Below are positions 7,958-15,741 of a stretch of 37,543 nucleotides of DNA, piece after piece. Position 1 is the first letter of the stretch, and each line of letters opens with the position of its first letter. The DNA comes from CAZFDT01 sp964518335 (GTDB lineage Bacteria; Planctomycetota; Phycisphaerae; Phycisphaerales; Phycisphaeraceae). The notes beneath the pieces are model-generated. The model did no database searches and was not told where the DNA came from. It worked only from the letters and a program-made list of their open reading frames with translations. Made by a program: the position numbers and the translations under genes. The stretch is taken from positions 1 to 37,543 of the forward strand of contig CAZFDT010000050.1 in NCBI GenBank assembly GCA_964518335.1, read 5' to 3'.

Positions 7958-10024
7958 TTACTGCAGCGCGGCATCCAGCACGTCGAGCATCTGCCGCCGG
8001 TAGTGATCGGCCCGATGCACGGCGTCGGGTTGGCCGCACACGTTCGCCACGGCCTCTTCGAGCAGCGCCGCGGCGCGCCTGGCGTGCTCGCCATCGCCGC
8101 GCGCTGCCGCATCGAGCTGCCGCAGAAGCTGGTAATCCTGCCACCCGCTGAACCACGCCTCGTAGCGGCGACTGGTCACCGGCGGGTCGCCCGCCACCAT
8201 CGGGTAATACGCCGTGCCCACGCGGTCGCCCTGGTGTTTCCAGTACGTGCAGCCGTCGAGCTTCAGCCGCCACGCGTGCCAGAACTTGGTGCGGAACTTG
8301 CGGTACGGCGGCTCGCCGCGCTGCGTGTAGCCGGGGTCGTAGGCCCAGATCGGCTTGCCCGTCGAACGCATGAACGCCAGCCGGCCGTCGCCGTCCATCG
8401 CATCGAGGTCGTCGAACAGCGGGCACCACACGTCCACGTACGGCGCGACGCGCTGGTACGTCTGCAGGTCCGCCGACAGATCGCTGAAAATGCGGTAGGA
8501 CGGATCGAGGCCCCGGATCAACTGACCCACCTGCACGAAGCGCTCGCCCAGGTATTCGTCGAAGGTGTAGTGCAGCACGTGCTCGCGCGGCACGCCGTGC
8601 GATTCGAGGTGCGCCTGCGTCTGCGTCAGCAGCGTGGCGAACGCCTTGCGCCACGGCTCGGACATGAACGTCAGCGGCGCGCCCCTGGCGCCGTCGGCGT
8701 CGGCGGGCACGCCCGGCGACTCGCACACCAGCATGGCACGCTTCGCGTCGTGCAGATACCAGTTCACCAGGATCGATCCGCCCGTCGCGCGCTGCGCCCG
8801 CAGCAGCGGCTCGAGCCCGGAAAAGTCGATCGCTCCGAGCAGGTTGCCCTCGGCGTCGAAGCGATAGCGCAGGTCGTAATGCACGTTGAGCAGAAACGAG
8901 TTGACGCCATGGGCGATCTGGTCGTCCCACCACGACTGGGGCAGGTGATGCCCGCCCCACCAACTGAAGACGGTCAGATCGGTCCGCGGCGCGAGCGTGG
9001 TCCGGGCGACATCGACGTGCACGGCGACGCCCTGCTGCTTGAGGCTGATCTGGTTTTCGACGGCGATGCTGCCGGTGTAGCGTCCGGGCGCGGCGTCGCG
9101 GGGGACGTTCACGACAAGCCACAGCGCGCGTGTCGTGCCGGGGGCGAGGTCGAACGCGCCCATCGGATTGATCGGGGGCAGGGCGTCGGTCGCCAGGGGT
9201 GCGCCGACGACCATGCCGGTGGCCGCGACGATCGAGAGCGTGGGCGTGAGCGTCGCCCCGTCAGGCCCGCGCAGGGGCTGGACGAACAAGCGGAAAGGCA
9301 CGGTGGTGTCACTGTCGCTGTCCAGGCGGAGGAAGATGGCGCCGCACGCGCTGCCGCCGCGCGGCGCGGCAACGTCCACTGCAGCGGCGGGCTCCGCCGG
9401 CGGGGCCAGGTCCGGACGCAGCGGATGCACGTAGGGACTGTCCGCCCACACGGTCAGACGCCCGGCGAGCTGCTCGTTGGCCGAAACGTTGCCCACGCCC
9501 GGGCGAAACGCCGCGTCGCTCGTGAGCACGAAGCGATCGAGGTGGGCCCACTCCCAGTTCGCCTGCACCTGGATCGCTTGCTGCTGGGCGTCGAGGTTCA
9601 ACGGCTCGGAGCGCAACCAGATGAAGTTCTCGCCGTCGCCGTGCCAGTCGAGCGTGTCGCGCAGCGTCTGCATGGCGATGCGTCGGGCGCCGAGCGTGAC
9701 CACGTACCGCGCATCGTCGCCTTCGTGTTGGAAGTGGTCGCCGTTCCATCCGCTGCGGGCGCGGAGCCAGAAGTAGTACGTCCCGGCGCGCGGCGGCCGG
9801 ACGGTCCACTGCAGCGGGCGTGACTTGGGGTACAGCGACGCCTTGCCCGAGGCGTGCTCGTAGGCGGCAATGAGCCACTGCCCGCTGTCGGCGTGCAGGC
9901 CCACCAGGGCCTCGGCCTCGACCGCCAGGGTGTCAGAAGCAGCGTCCACGGACTGCCCGTTCGTCGCGGCGCCCAGCAGGCCGATCACGCCCGCCAGCGT
10001 CGCCATCGTGACGTACCTGCGCAA
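7958..10024 (-). CDS. Secreted DUF4091 (GH123-like) glycosidase with N-terminal carbohydrate-binding-like domain
   Basis: 688 residues. TTG 10024 is chosen as start because GAGGAG lies seven bases upstream; an in-frame ATG is at 10006. Residues 1-30 are a signal peptide ending near TNGQS/VDA. Residues 32-155 are beta-rich with YYFWLRARSGWNGD, like a carbohydrate-binding module. Then come a linker domain, a TIM-barrel-like region and a C-terminal DUF4091 domain (FSGWQDYQLLRQL, then a helical tail). TFDEY near residue 515 offers the Asp-Glu pair used by GH123-type enzymes. Such proteins probably cleave N-acetylhexosamine-containing glycans, but the substrate is not proven. Third gene of an operon with PEP-CTERM and prepilin-like proteins. 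Confidence 0.8.
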   Translation of the reverse strand: MRRYVTMATLAGVIGLLGAATNGQSVDAASDTLAVEAEALVGLHADSGQWLIAAYEHASGKASLYPKSRPLQWTVRPPRAGTYYFWLRARSGWNGDHFQHEGDDARYVVTLGARRIAMQTLRDTLDWHGDGENFIWLRSEPLNLDAQQQAIQVQANWEWAHLDRFVLTSDAAFRPGVGNVSANEQLAGRLTVWADSPYVHPLRPDLAPPAEPAAAVDVAAPRGGSACGAIFLRLDSDSDTTVPFRLFVQPLRGPDGATLTPTLSIVAATGMVVGAPLATDALPPINPMGAFDLAPGTTRALWLVVNVPRDAAPGRYTGSIAVENQISLKQQGVAVHVDVARTTLAPRTDLTVFSWWGGHHLPQSWWDDQIAHGVNSFLLNVHYDLRYRFDAEGNLLGAIDFSGLEPLLRAQRATGGSILVNWYLHDAKRAMLVCESPGVPADADGARGAPLTFMSEPWRKAFATLLTQTQAHLESHGVPREHVLHYTFDEYLGERFVQVGQLIRGLDPSYRIFSDLSADLQTYQRVAPYVDVWCPLFDDLDAMDGDGRLAFMRSTGKPIWAYDPGYTQRGEPPYRKFRTKFWHAWRLKLDGCTYWKHQGDRVGTAYYPMVAGDPPVTSRRYEAWFSGWQDYQLLRQLDAAARGDGEHARRAAALLEEAVANVCGQPDAVHRADHYRRQMLDVLDAALQ

Positions 10025-10081
10025 TGCTCGACTCCTCGTTGAAGGGTGCGGCCGCGCCGTCGCAGCGGGGCCGGCGATCGA

Positions 10082-10804
10082 TCAGTAACCCTTGCCCCGG
10101 CCATAGGCGTACGCACCGTACGGGGCCGTGCGATACCAGCCCCACCACTCGTCATCGCAGTCGGCGTAGAAGGGCATGGTCCCGTTGGGTCGGCCGCTCC
10201 GCCACGCCTCGACGTGCCCGTCGAGCAGGAGGATGAAGATGCGCGCCTCGTTGGCGGGCGGCACGGGGTCGAACGGTGAGGTGCTGCCGTGCGGGCCGGC
10301 GCGGTCGGTCACGATCATCGCCTCCGACGGCGACGCGGCGCGACTGATCCGCTTGCCCGGCACGCTGAACGCGCTCGCATTGGGATCGCCCTCGCGCGCG
10401 AACTTGCCCGAGTAGTTGTAGCTGCTGCCTTGCGGTGCGTAGGTGGGGTTGAACGGACACATCCAAACCGTCCCGGTGCGCGGCGTCACCTGCGGATCGT
10501 ACACCGGCGTGAGCAGGTATCGCCGCAACGCGCCGGGAAGACCTCGCACATCCGTCAACGTGCTGTTGCTGCTGATGCCCGCCTCGGGCCCGTAGGCGAC
10601 CGAGTCCGGCAGGCGCTCGCGCCCGTCGGTGGCGTAGGCGGTGATGGCGATCCCGATCTGCCGCAACTGGCTGCGGCACGCCGTCGCCTTGGCCGCCTGC
10701 CTCGCCTTGCCCAGCGCCGGCAGCAGGATGGCAATCAGCAGCGCGATGACCGAGATCACCACGAGCAGCTCGATCAGGGTGAAACCATGTCGCCTGGCGT
10801 GCAT
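10082..10804 (-). CDS. Prepilin-like protein with type II secretion N-terminal motif
   Basis: 240 residues from ATG 10804. The N-terminus MHARRHGFTLIELLVVISVI is a class III (prepilin) signal: cleavage after Gly7 leaves a methylatable Phe and a 20-residue membrane helix. The C-terminus has RIFILLLDGHVEAW, the D-G part of the H-X9-DG motif of planctomycete pseudopilin-like proteins, and ends in aromatic/Gly-rich sequence. These occur in very large families in planctomycetes, one per secreted-enzyme operon, and may assemble fibres or present substrates. No prepilin peptidase or secretion ATPase is in the window. It lies 66 bases after the PEP-CTERM gene and 57 before the DUF4091 gene. Confidence 0.88.
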   Translation of the reverse strand: MHARRHGFTLIELLVVISVIALLIAILLPALGKARQAAKATACRSQLRQIGIAITAYATDGRERLPDSVAYGPEAGISSNSTLTDVRGLPGALRRYLLTPVYDPQVTPRTGTVWMCPFNPTYAPQGSSYNYSGKFAREGDPNASAFSVPGKRISRAASPSEAMIVTDRAGPHGSTSPFDPVPPANEARIFILLLDGHVEAWRSGRPNGTMPFYADCDDEWWGWYRTAPYGAYAYGRGKGY

Positions 10805-10870
10805 CGTTGCTGGCCTTTCGTCCGTCGCGCGTGATCCCCCCAAGCCGTGGCGGCTGCCGACGCCCGCGGA

Positions 10871-11695
10871 TCACCGACGCCGCCGCGTCATCATCAGCAT
10901 CCCGACCGCCGCCGCCGCCGCCGCGGCAGGCTCGGGCACGAGGCTCACGTCGTCCACGTACACGCCCATCGATCGGCCGTCGCTGCTCACGCCGTTGCTG
11001 CCGCCGAAGGCGTTGACCGAGAACGTCGCGCCGCCTGGGAGGGTGTAGCCGAAGGTCTTCACCGTGTCGCTGAGCGTGTCATACACGTTGAACGCGAACT
11101 GACGGGTGTCGGCATCATAGCCGATGACGATCTGATACCACTGCTGGAACCCGCCGACGATCTTGGCGGCGTTGACGTCGTCGCCGGTGGTGATGCCCCG
11201 CCACGCGCCCTGGACATCGACGGTGAAGCCGTACATCGGGTGACGATCGGCGTCGGCGCCGCCGAGGTTCACGCCGATGAAGTGCTTCATCGACGCCTGG
11301 CTGTTGGTGCTGCCGGCCGTGGAAGTCGAGTCGAAGAGTCCGACGAAACCGACCGACGCCGCGGAGTTGGCCTTCTGATAGTTGTTGATCCAGAACGACA
11401 GTTCGAAGGAGTCGTCCTGCGTCAGCGGCTCGGTGAGGACGGTGTTGTCGAGGGCGCGATATCGCGTCCCGTTCTGATTGGCGGCGAGGAAGCGCCAGCC
11501 GAAGTCGCCCGTGTGCTTGGCCGCCGCCTGCACGGCCTGGCTCGAGTTCGTCCCCGTGCCCGTCGTCGTGCCGATGCTCTGGGACTCGGTGTACCCCGTC
11601 TCAAAGTCCTGCTGGTAGATCGCCGCATGAGTCGGCGACAGGGCCAGCAGCGAGGTGATCATCGACAGGCCTCCGATCAGAAGTGCGTTACGCAT
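10871..11695 (-). CDS. PEP-CTERM surface protein with lectin-like (jelly-roll) domain
   Basis: 274 residues from ATG 11695, with an AAGGGA ribosome site; earlier in-frame codons lack one. A signal peptide (MRNALLIGG, hydrophobic core, cleavage after THA) leads to a beta-rich domain starting YQQDFETGY and containing SFELSFWINNYQ, similar in pattern to laminin-G/concanavalin-like domains. The C-terminus reads LVPEP, a 13-residue hydrophobic helix and RRRR: a complete PEP-CTERM sorting tag, recognised by exosortase, which is not in the window. First gene of the four-gene leftward operon, so the most strongly expressed. Likely role: surface binding of the glycan used by the downstream enzymes. 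Confidence 0.85.
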   Translation of the reverse strand: MRNALLIGGLSMITSLLALSPTHAAIYQQDFETGYTESQSIGTTTGTGTNSSQAVQAAAKHTGDFGWRFLAANQNGTRYRALDNTVLTEPLTQDDSFELSFWINNYQKANSAASVGFVGLFDSTSTAGSTNSQASMKHFIGVNLGGADADRHPMYGFTVDVQGAWRGITTGDDVNAAKIVGGFQQWYQIVIGYDADTRQFAFNVYDTLSDTVKTFGYTLPGGATFSVNAFGGSNGVSSDGRSMGVYVDDVSLVPEPAAAAAAAVGMLMMTRRRR

Positions 11696-11850
11696 GAAAT
11701 CATCCCTTTCCTGGTTAACTGGGCCGGGGCATGCGTCCAGGCTCACGCTGAGCCGGGTCCGACATTCCCAGGCGGTCCTCCTGCGGGCCGTGGCCGGGGC
11801 TGCGCCTCGGCGTGGACGACGGCCCGGATTGGCTCATGCTGCGAATAACT
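11696..11850 (-). other. Long 5' leader of the PEP-CTERM/DUF4091 operon
   Basis: About 155 bases lie between the operator and ATG 11695. They are GC-rich, with room for hairpins (for example the repeated GGCC/CCGG stretches around 11790-11830). An AAGGGA ribosome site is at the downstream end. I see no known riboswitch pattern. Confidence 0.35.
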
Positions 11851-11876
11851 CCCATGAAAAATCGATTTGTCATGGG
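11851..11876. promoter_or_regulatory. 26-bp LacI-type operator palindrome
   Basis: Arms CCCATGA (11851-11857) and TCATGGG (11870-11876) are perfect inverted copies. Between them AAATCGATTT (11859-11868) is itself palindromic and matches the LacI/GalR core AA-N-CG-N-TT. Only the pair at 11858/11869 breaks the symmetry. It begins two bases after the -10 of the leftward promoter, so a bound repressor would cover the transcription start. The LacI gene at 1037 has the same AAATCGATT core in its leader. Confidence 0.75.
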
Positions 11877-11877
11877 C

Positions 11878-11883
11878 ATTATA
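11878..11883 (-). promoter_or_regulatory. -10 element TATAAT of the PEP-CTERM/DUF4091 operon
   Basis: A perfect TATAAT on the minus strand lies directly before the 11851-11876 palindrome. Transcription would start near 11871, inside the operator. Confidence 0.65.
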
Positions 11884-11978
11884 CCGCCCCGGGGCCGTTG
11901 TGCAAGGCGCTGGTGGTCGTGCCGTGGCGACGCGGGCCGGCGGCGCTGACCGGCGACCGGGGCAGCGTCAAACATCAC

Positions 11979-12007
11979 TTGCTGTGGGCCCGGTCCACCT
12001 CTAAACT
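11979..12007 (+). promoter_or_regulatory. Sigma-70-like promoter for pdhA
   Basis: TTGCTG (11979-11984) and TAAACT (12002-12007) are separated by 17 bases, the ideal spacing. The start would be near 12014, giving a leader of about 205 bases that contains the GATGTCCGG repeats. The rest of the 11884-12219 gap holds no gene that I can support. Confidence 0.55.
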
Positions 12008-12062
12008 TGGGGGAATCGTCGGACGACGTTTCCCGTGGACGCTTGCAGTTGCGCTTCGGGGT

Positions 12063-12110
12063 GATGTCCGGGATGTCCGGGATGTCCGGGATTTCCGGGG
12101 GGATGTCCGG
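12063..12110 (+). repeat. Tandem 9-bp repeat GATGTCCGG in the pdhA leader
   Basis: Three perfect copies of GATGTCCGG (12063-12089), one with a single change (GATTTCCGG, 12090-12098), then a three-base slip and another perfect copy (12102-12110). Each unit holds the self-complementary core TCCGGGA/TCCCGGA across its junction, so the RNA could fold. It lies between the promoter and pdhA. Confidence 0.85.
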
Positions 12111-12219
12111 GGGGGCTTGAGGCGGACGGAACCGGGGGGGGCAGACGTCGCCGCATGGCCTGCCCGCATCTGTGCGCCTGTCGGGGTGCTTACCGATTGA
12201 TTGGACAGGACTTAAACGG

Positions 12220-13332
12220 ATGACCACCGCCACCGCCGGCAAGAGCAAGGCCCCGCCCGCCCCCAGCGCCACCGAGGCGTCGCGCCCCTCCGCCGCCCTG
12301 TCCACCGACCGGCTGATCGAGCTCTTCCGCCAGATGCTGGTCATCCGCCGCTTCGAGGAGCGCTGCATGCAAAGCTACATGCAGCAGAAGATCGGCGGGT
12401 TCTGCCACATCTACATCGGGCAGGAGGCCGTCGCCGTCGGCACCATCGCCGCCCTCGAGCACGAGGACCCGATCATCACCGCCTACCGCGATCACGGCCA
12501 CGCCCTGGCGCGGGGCATGCACCCCAACTACGCCATGGCCGAGCTGTTCGGCAAGATCACCGGCTGCGCCAAGGGCAAGGGCGGCAGCATGCACTTTTTC
12601 GACAGACCCAACCATATGTTCGGCGGGCACGCCATCGTCGGCGGGCAGTGCCCCCTTGGCGTCGGGCTCGCCTTCGCCCACAAGTACGAGGTCGAGGTGC
12701 TCGGCAAGGGCAAGCCCCGCGTCACCGTCTGCTACTTCGGCGACGGGGCGCTCAACCAGGGCGCCGTCCACGAGGCGATGAACCTTGCCGCCATCTGGAA
12801 GCTGCCGATCATCTTCGTCGTCGAAAACAACAAGTACTCGATGGGCACCGCCATCGATCGCGGCACGAGCATGGCCCACGACCTGTCGGTCAAGGCGGGG
12901 GCCTACGGCATGACGTTCGCACGGTTCGACGGCATGGACGTGCTCAAGACCTACGACGCCTTCAAGCCGCTGGTGGACCAGGTGCGGGCCGGCGAAGGCC
13001 CGGCGTTCGTCGATGCCCAGTGCTACCGCTACAAGGGCCACTCGATGAGCGACCCGCAGAAGTACCGCACCAAGGAAGAGGTCAGCGAGTACGAAGCGGG
13101 CGACCCGATCCACCGCCTCACCCAGCACCTGATCGAGCACAAGCACGCGACGCAGGAGCAGCTCGACGCCCTCGACGCCGAGGCCAAGAAACTGGCGACC
13201 GACAGCGTCAAGTACGCCAACGAATCCCCCGAGCCGGGCGTGGAGGAACTCCACACCGACGTCTACACGCAGCCCTACGGCCCGCCGTACAGCGTGGGCG
13301 AGCTGCCGCTGATGGTGCGGGAGGCGGAGTAG
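12220..13332 (+). CDS. pdhA: Pyruvate dehydrogenase E1 component, alpha subunit
   Basis: 370 residues from ATG 12220, with AGGA about nine bases upstream. The first 25 residues are a loose Ala/Pro/Ser leader. The core opens LFRQMLVIRRFEERC, then GFCHIYIGQEAVAVG, DPIITAYRDHGHALARG and KGGSMHFF. The thiamine diphosphate motif is GDGALNQGAVHEAMNLAAIW with the closing VVENN. It has the phosphorylation-loop-like YRYKGHSMSDP near 270. It forms the alpha2-beta2 E1 with the product of pdhB and decarboxylates pyruvate for transfer to E2 lipoyl groups. E2 and E3 genes are not in the window. An acetoin- or branched-chain-type E1 is possible but less likely. The S23 element separates it from pdhB. Confidence 0.93.
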   Translation: MTTATAGKSKAPPAPSATEASRPSAALSTDRLIELFRQMLVIRRFEERCMQSYMQQKIGGFCHIYIGQEAVAVGTIAALEHEDPIITAYRDHGHALARGMHPNYAMAELFGKITGCAKGKGGSMHFFDRPNHMFGGHAIVGGQCPLGVGLAFAHKYEVEVLGKGKPRVTVCYFGDGALNQGAVHEAMNLAAIWKLPIIFVVENNKYSMGTAIDRGTSMAHDLSVKAGAYGMTFARFDGMDVLKTYDAFKPLVDQVRAGEGPAFVDAQCYRYKGHSMSDPQKYRTKEEVSEYEAGDPIHRLTQHLIEHKHATQEQLDALDAEAKKLATDSVKYANESPEPGVEELHTDVYTQPYGPPYSVGELPLMVREAE

Positions 13333-13346
13333 GAGGGGTATGGGGT

Positions 13347-13369
13347 ATCGGGTATGGGGTATGGTCAGA
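13347..13369 (+). repeat. Left arm of 23-bp perfect inverted repeat around the S23 gene
   Basis: The arm runs from ATCGGGTATGGGG to TATGGTCAGA and matches the reverse complement of 13753-13775 at all 23 positions. Further GGTATGGG copies precede it (13336-13346), starting only a few bases after the pdhA stop. Confidence 0.9.
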
Positions 13370-13391
13370 AGAAGAAGTGGTGGGCCGGGGC

Positions 13392-13757
13392 ATGAATGAG
13401 GAATCGTACCGGAAGCTGGAGGTCTGGCAGAAAGCGATGGACCTCGCTGAAACGGCGTATCGGATCAGCCGGGGGTTTCCGGAAGATGAGCGTTTTGGGA
13501 TGACCGCGCAGATTCGGCGAGCGGTCATCTCGATTTCCAACAACATCGCCGAAGGATACGGTCGCATCCATCGAGGTGACTATGTGCATCACCTGTCGAT
13601 GGCCAGAGGCTCACTGATGGAAGTGGAAAACTGCCTGACGCTCGCCGTTCGCCTCGGATTCGCACAGCGCGAGCAAGCGATTCCGACGTGGCAACTCTCG
13701 CAAAGCGTCGGCGCCATGCTCACCCAACTGATCCGTTCGCTCGGCAAAGACCTCTGA
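13392..13757 (+). CDS. Four-helix-bundle protein of the S23/rRNA-intervening-sequence family
   Basis: 121 residues from ATG 13392. It reads YRKLEVWQKAMDLAETAYRI, then FPEDERFGMTAQIRRAVISI, SNNIAEGYGR and the final helices with HLSMARGSLMEVENCL. This is the diagnostic pattern of the TIGR02436/S23 family, first found as open frames inside 23S rRNA intervening sequences and now known dispersed in many genomes. The protein is a pentameric four-helix bundle of unsettled function, perhaps binding nucleic acid. Here it lies between pdhA and pdhB, bracketed by a 23-bp inverted repeat; its stop codon is within the right arm. No strong ribosome site (GGGCCGGGG). Less GC-rich than its neighbours, which supports later arrival. 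Confidence 0.93.
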   Translation: MNEESYRKLEVWQKAMDLAETAYRISRGFPEDERFGMTAQIRRAVISISNNIAEGYGRIHRGDYVHHLSMARGSLMEVENCLTLAVRLGFAQREQAIPTWQLSQSVGAMLTQLIRSLGKDL

Positions 13758-13775
13758 CCATACCCCATACCCGAT
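13753..13775 (+). repeat. Right arm of the 23-bp inverted repeat; holds the S23 stop and touches the pdhB start
   Basis: The arm runs from TCTGACCATACCCC to ATACCCGAT. The TGA at 13755-13757 ends the S23 gene. The ATG of pdhB (13774-13776) uses the last two bases. An RNA through both arms would form a 23-bp stem with the S23 frame in its loop. Confidence 0.9.
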
Positions 13776-14847
13776 GTCCCGAACCATCCAATACCGTGAA
13801 GCCCTGCGTGAAGCCATGAGTGAGGAGATGCGCCGCGACCAGCGCGTGTTCCTCATGGGCGAAGAGGTCGCCCAATACAACGGCGCGTACAAGGTCAGCC
13901 AGGGCATGCTCGACGAGTTCGGCGACAAGCGCATCGTCGATGCCCCCATCAGCGAGACCGGGTTCGCCGGCCTGGGCGTCGGCGCGGCGATGTACGGCCT
14001 GCGGCCCATCATCGAGTTCATGTCCTGGTCCTTCTGCCTCGTCGCCGCCGACCAGATCATCAACAACGCCCCCAAGATGCTCTACATGAGCGGCGGCCAG
14101 TTCGGCTGCCCCGCCGTGTTCCGCGGCAACAACGGCGCGGGCGGGCAGCTCGGCTCCACCCACTCCTGGTGCGTCGAGTCCATGTTCGCCAGCGTGCCCG
14201 GCCTCAAGCTCGCCATCCCCTCGACCCCGCGCGACGCCAAGGGCCTGCTCAAGACCGCCATCCGCGACAACGACCCGGTCTTCTTCCTCGAATCCGAACG
14301 CATGCTCGGCCACGGCGCCCGCGGCGACAAGGACTTCTCCCGCTACCTCCACGCCCCCGGAAGTGTCGGCTGGGCCCCGCCCGAAGTCCCCACCGGCTAC
14401 ACCCCGCAGGAGGGCGACGAGGACGATTTTCTCATCGAGTTCGGCAAAGCCGACATCAAGAAGCCCGGCAGCGACTGCACCATCGTTACCGCCGGCCGGC
14501 CCGTCCACTTCGCCCTCGAAGCCGCCGAGCAACTCGAAGAGGAAGGCATCGACGTCGAAGTCATCGACTGCCGCACCTATCGCCCGCTCGACATCACGAC
14601 CATCGCCGACAGCGTGCGCAAGACCAACTACTGCGTCGTCGTCGATCAAAGCTGGCCCTTCGCCAGCATCGCCAGCGAGATCGCCGCGCAAGTGTACGAG
14701 CGCTGCCTCGACGACCTGGACAACAAGGTCATCCGCGTCAACAACGACGACATCCCCGCCCCCTACAACCGCACGCTGGAGCAGGAGATGCTCCCCAACG
14801 CCCGTAAGATCATCGAAGCGGTGCGCGCGGTGACGTACAACGCGTGA
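13774..14847 (+). CDS. pdhB: Pyruvate dehydrogenase E1 component, beta subunit
   Basis: 357 residues, full length. It starts SRTIQYREALREAMSEEM and has VFLMGEEVAQYNGAYKVSQG, ETGFAGLGVGAAMYGLRP (contacts to thiamine diphosphate), FRGNNGAG and the C-terminal transketolase-type domain DCTIVTAGRPVHFAL, then IDVEVIDCRTYRPLDI. It pairs with PdhA to form E1. The ATG at 13774 is inside the right arm of the S23 repeat and has no ribosome site (ATACCCG precedes it), so translation must be leaderless after RNA processing, coupled, or driven some other way. The stop is followed 44 bases later by a small membrane-protein gene. Confidence 0.93.
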   Translation: MSRTIQYREALREAMSEEMRRDQRVFLMGEEVAQYNGAYKVSQGMLDEFGDKRIVDAPISETGFAGLGVGAAMYGLRPIIEFMSWSFCLVAADQIINNAPKMLYMSGGQFGCPAVFRGNNGAGGQLGSTHSWCVESMFASVPGLKLAIPSTPRDAKGLLKTAIRDNDPVFFLESERMLGHGARGDKDFSRYLHAPGSVGWAPPEVPTGYTPQEGDEDDFLIEFGKADIKKPGSDCTIVTAGRPVHFALEAAEQLEEEGIDVEVIDCRTYRPLDITTIADSVRKTNYCVVVDQSWPFASIASEIAAQVYERCLDDLDNKVIRVNNDDIPAPYNRTLEQEMLPNARKIIEAVRAVTYNA

Positions 14848-14891
14848 GGTGATCAATCATCCTTGTGCAATGCGCACGGAGAGTTTCTGCG

Positions 14892-15080
14892 ATGACGATT
14901 GTTATGAGCATCGGCATCGGAGTGTTTATCGCCGGATGCGCTTGCGCATATGTTGGCCTCAAGGCTTGGCCAGAGATCGGACAATTCGTTACCGGCGTGG
15001 TGATGGCATCCGTAGGCCTGTTGATCATTGTCCATGAGGCTTTTGAGATCGCGCGCGATCGAAAACATCGGGAGGAATAA
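14892..15080 (+). CDS. Small membrane protein, two predicted helices
   Basis: 62 residues from ATG 14892, with GGAG about ten bases upstream; ATG 14865 has none. Residues 3-22 (VMSIGIGVFIAGCACAYVGL) and 30-50 (IGQFVTGVVMASVGLLIIVH) are hydrophobic helices, followed by a charged tail ending RDRKHREE. I recognise no family. Base use (GTT, TTT, ATT codons) is less GC-rich than in the neighbouring genes, which may mean recent acquisition or low expression. It converges with the Uma2 gene 13 bases away. Confidence 0.55.
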   Translation: MTIVMSIGIGVFIAGCACAYVGLKAWPEIGQFVTGVVMASVGLLIIVHEAFEIARDRKHREE

Positions 15081-15093
15081 CGGGCGTTTGTCC

Positions 15094-15675
15094 TTATCCT
15101 CGCCGCCGCGGCTGCCAGAGCTTGGTGAGGGGGATGGGCAGGTCAGGGAACGGCGGAAGGTGGACTACTGCAGCTCCTTCGCCCTGGCCGCAGGATTCGT
15201 AGCGATCGCCTTTGAGTCGCCACGCTTCGATTGTTTGCTTCCGGGGGTGCGGGCGGGGATCGACGATCCAGTAGTAGGCGACGCCGCCCCTGGCGTACTG
15301 CTCGAACTTGCGTTCGCGATCGGTGGCGTCGCTGCTGGGGCTGATGATCTCGACGCACAGGTCCGGCGGGCCTTCCATCGCCTTCTCACCGATCAGGTGC
15401 AGGCGGTCCTTGCGGAAGTAGATCAGATCGGGGCGACGGACATCGTATTCGCCGAAGATCGTGTCCACGTCGCCGTAGAGTTCACCAAGATCGTGCTCAA
15501 GGATGTGCTTGCCGAGAATGATGGTCAGCATCTTCTCGGTGTACGAATGACGCGGTACGGGACTTGGGCTTACCTCGATCTCTCCATCGACCAGCTCCAA
15601 GCGCACCCCCGGCGGGTCTTCGCCTAGCTCGAAGAACTGGGCGGCGGTCATCTTGGTGGTGCTGAAAGCCGGCAT
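15094..15675 (-). CDS. Uma2-family (DUF820) putative restriction-type nuclease
   Basis: 193 residues from ATG 15675. It shows the Uma2 pattern: MTAAQFFELGEDPPGVRLELVDGEI (residues 9-33), the YDVRRPDLIYFR strand with Asp near 105, and PDLCVEIISPSSDATDRERK, where the Glu and the later Lys of the PD-(D/E)xK-like fold fall. The tail YARGGVAYYWIVDP is also typical. Members are abundant in cyanobacteria and planctomycetes; the fold is that of restriction endonucleases, but the cellular role is unproven. Stand-alone, with its own -10 element. An upstream ATG at 15699 would swallow the promoter, so I reject it. Confidence 0.88.
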   Translation of the reverse strand: MPAFSTTKMTAAQFFELGEDPPGVRLELVDGEIEVSPSPVPRHSYTEKMLTIILGKHILEHDLGELYGDVDTIFGEYDVRRPDLIYFRKDRLHLIGEKAMEGPPDLCVEIISPSSDATDRERKFEQYARGGVAYYWIVDPRPHPRKQTIEAWRLKGDRYESCGQGEGAAVVHLPPFPDLPIPLTKLWQPRRRG

Positions 15676-15681
15676 ACGGCA

Positions 15682-15687
15682 AGTGTA
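15682..15687 (-). promoter_or_regulatory. -10 element TACACT, leaderless start of the Uma2 gene
   Basis: On the minus strand TACACT ends six bases before ATG 15675. This fits the leaderless pattern seen at several other genes here. Confidence 0.5.
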
Positions 15688-15741
15688 TCGGCGTGCCATG
15701 GCTCGCAGACGCTGACTGGTTGACGAGAAGGTTTCGCCGCT

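Noticed and set aside
6752..9823. A 1023-codon open frame on the plus strand across the DUF4091 operon
   Set aside because: It is antisense to two well-supported genes. Its sequence is Arg/His/Val/Gly-rich without motifs, as expected for the third-base mirror of GC-rich coding DNA.
12063..12110. CRISPR array
   Set aside because: Units are 9 bp with no spacers and no cas gene.
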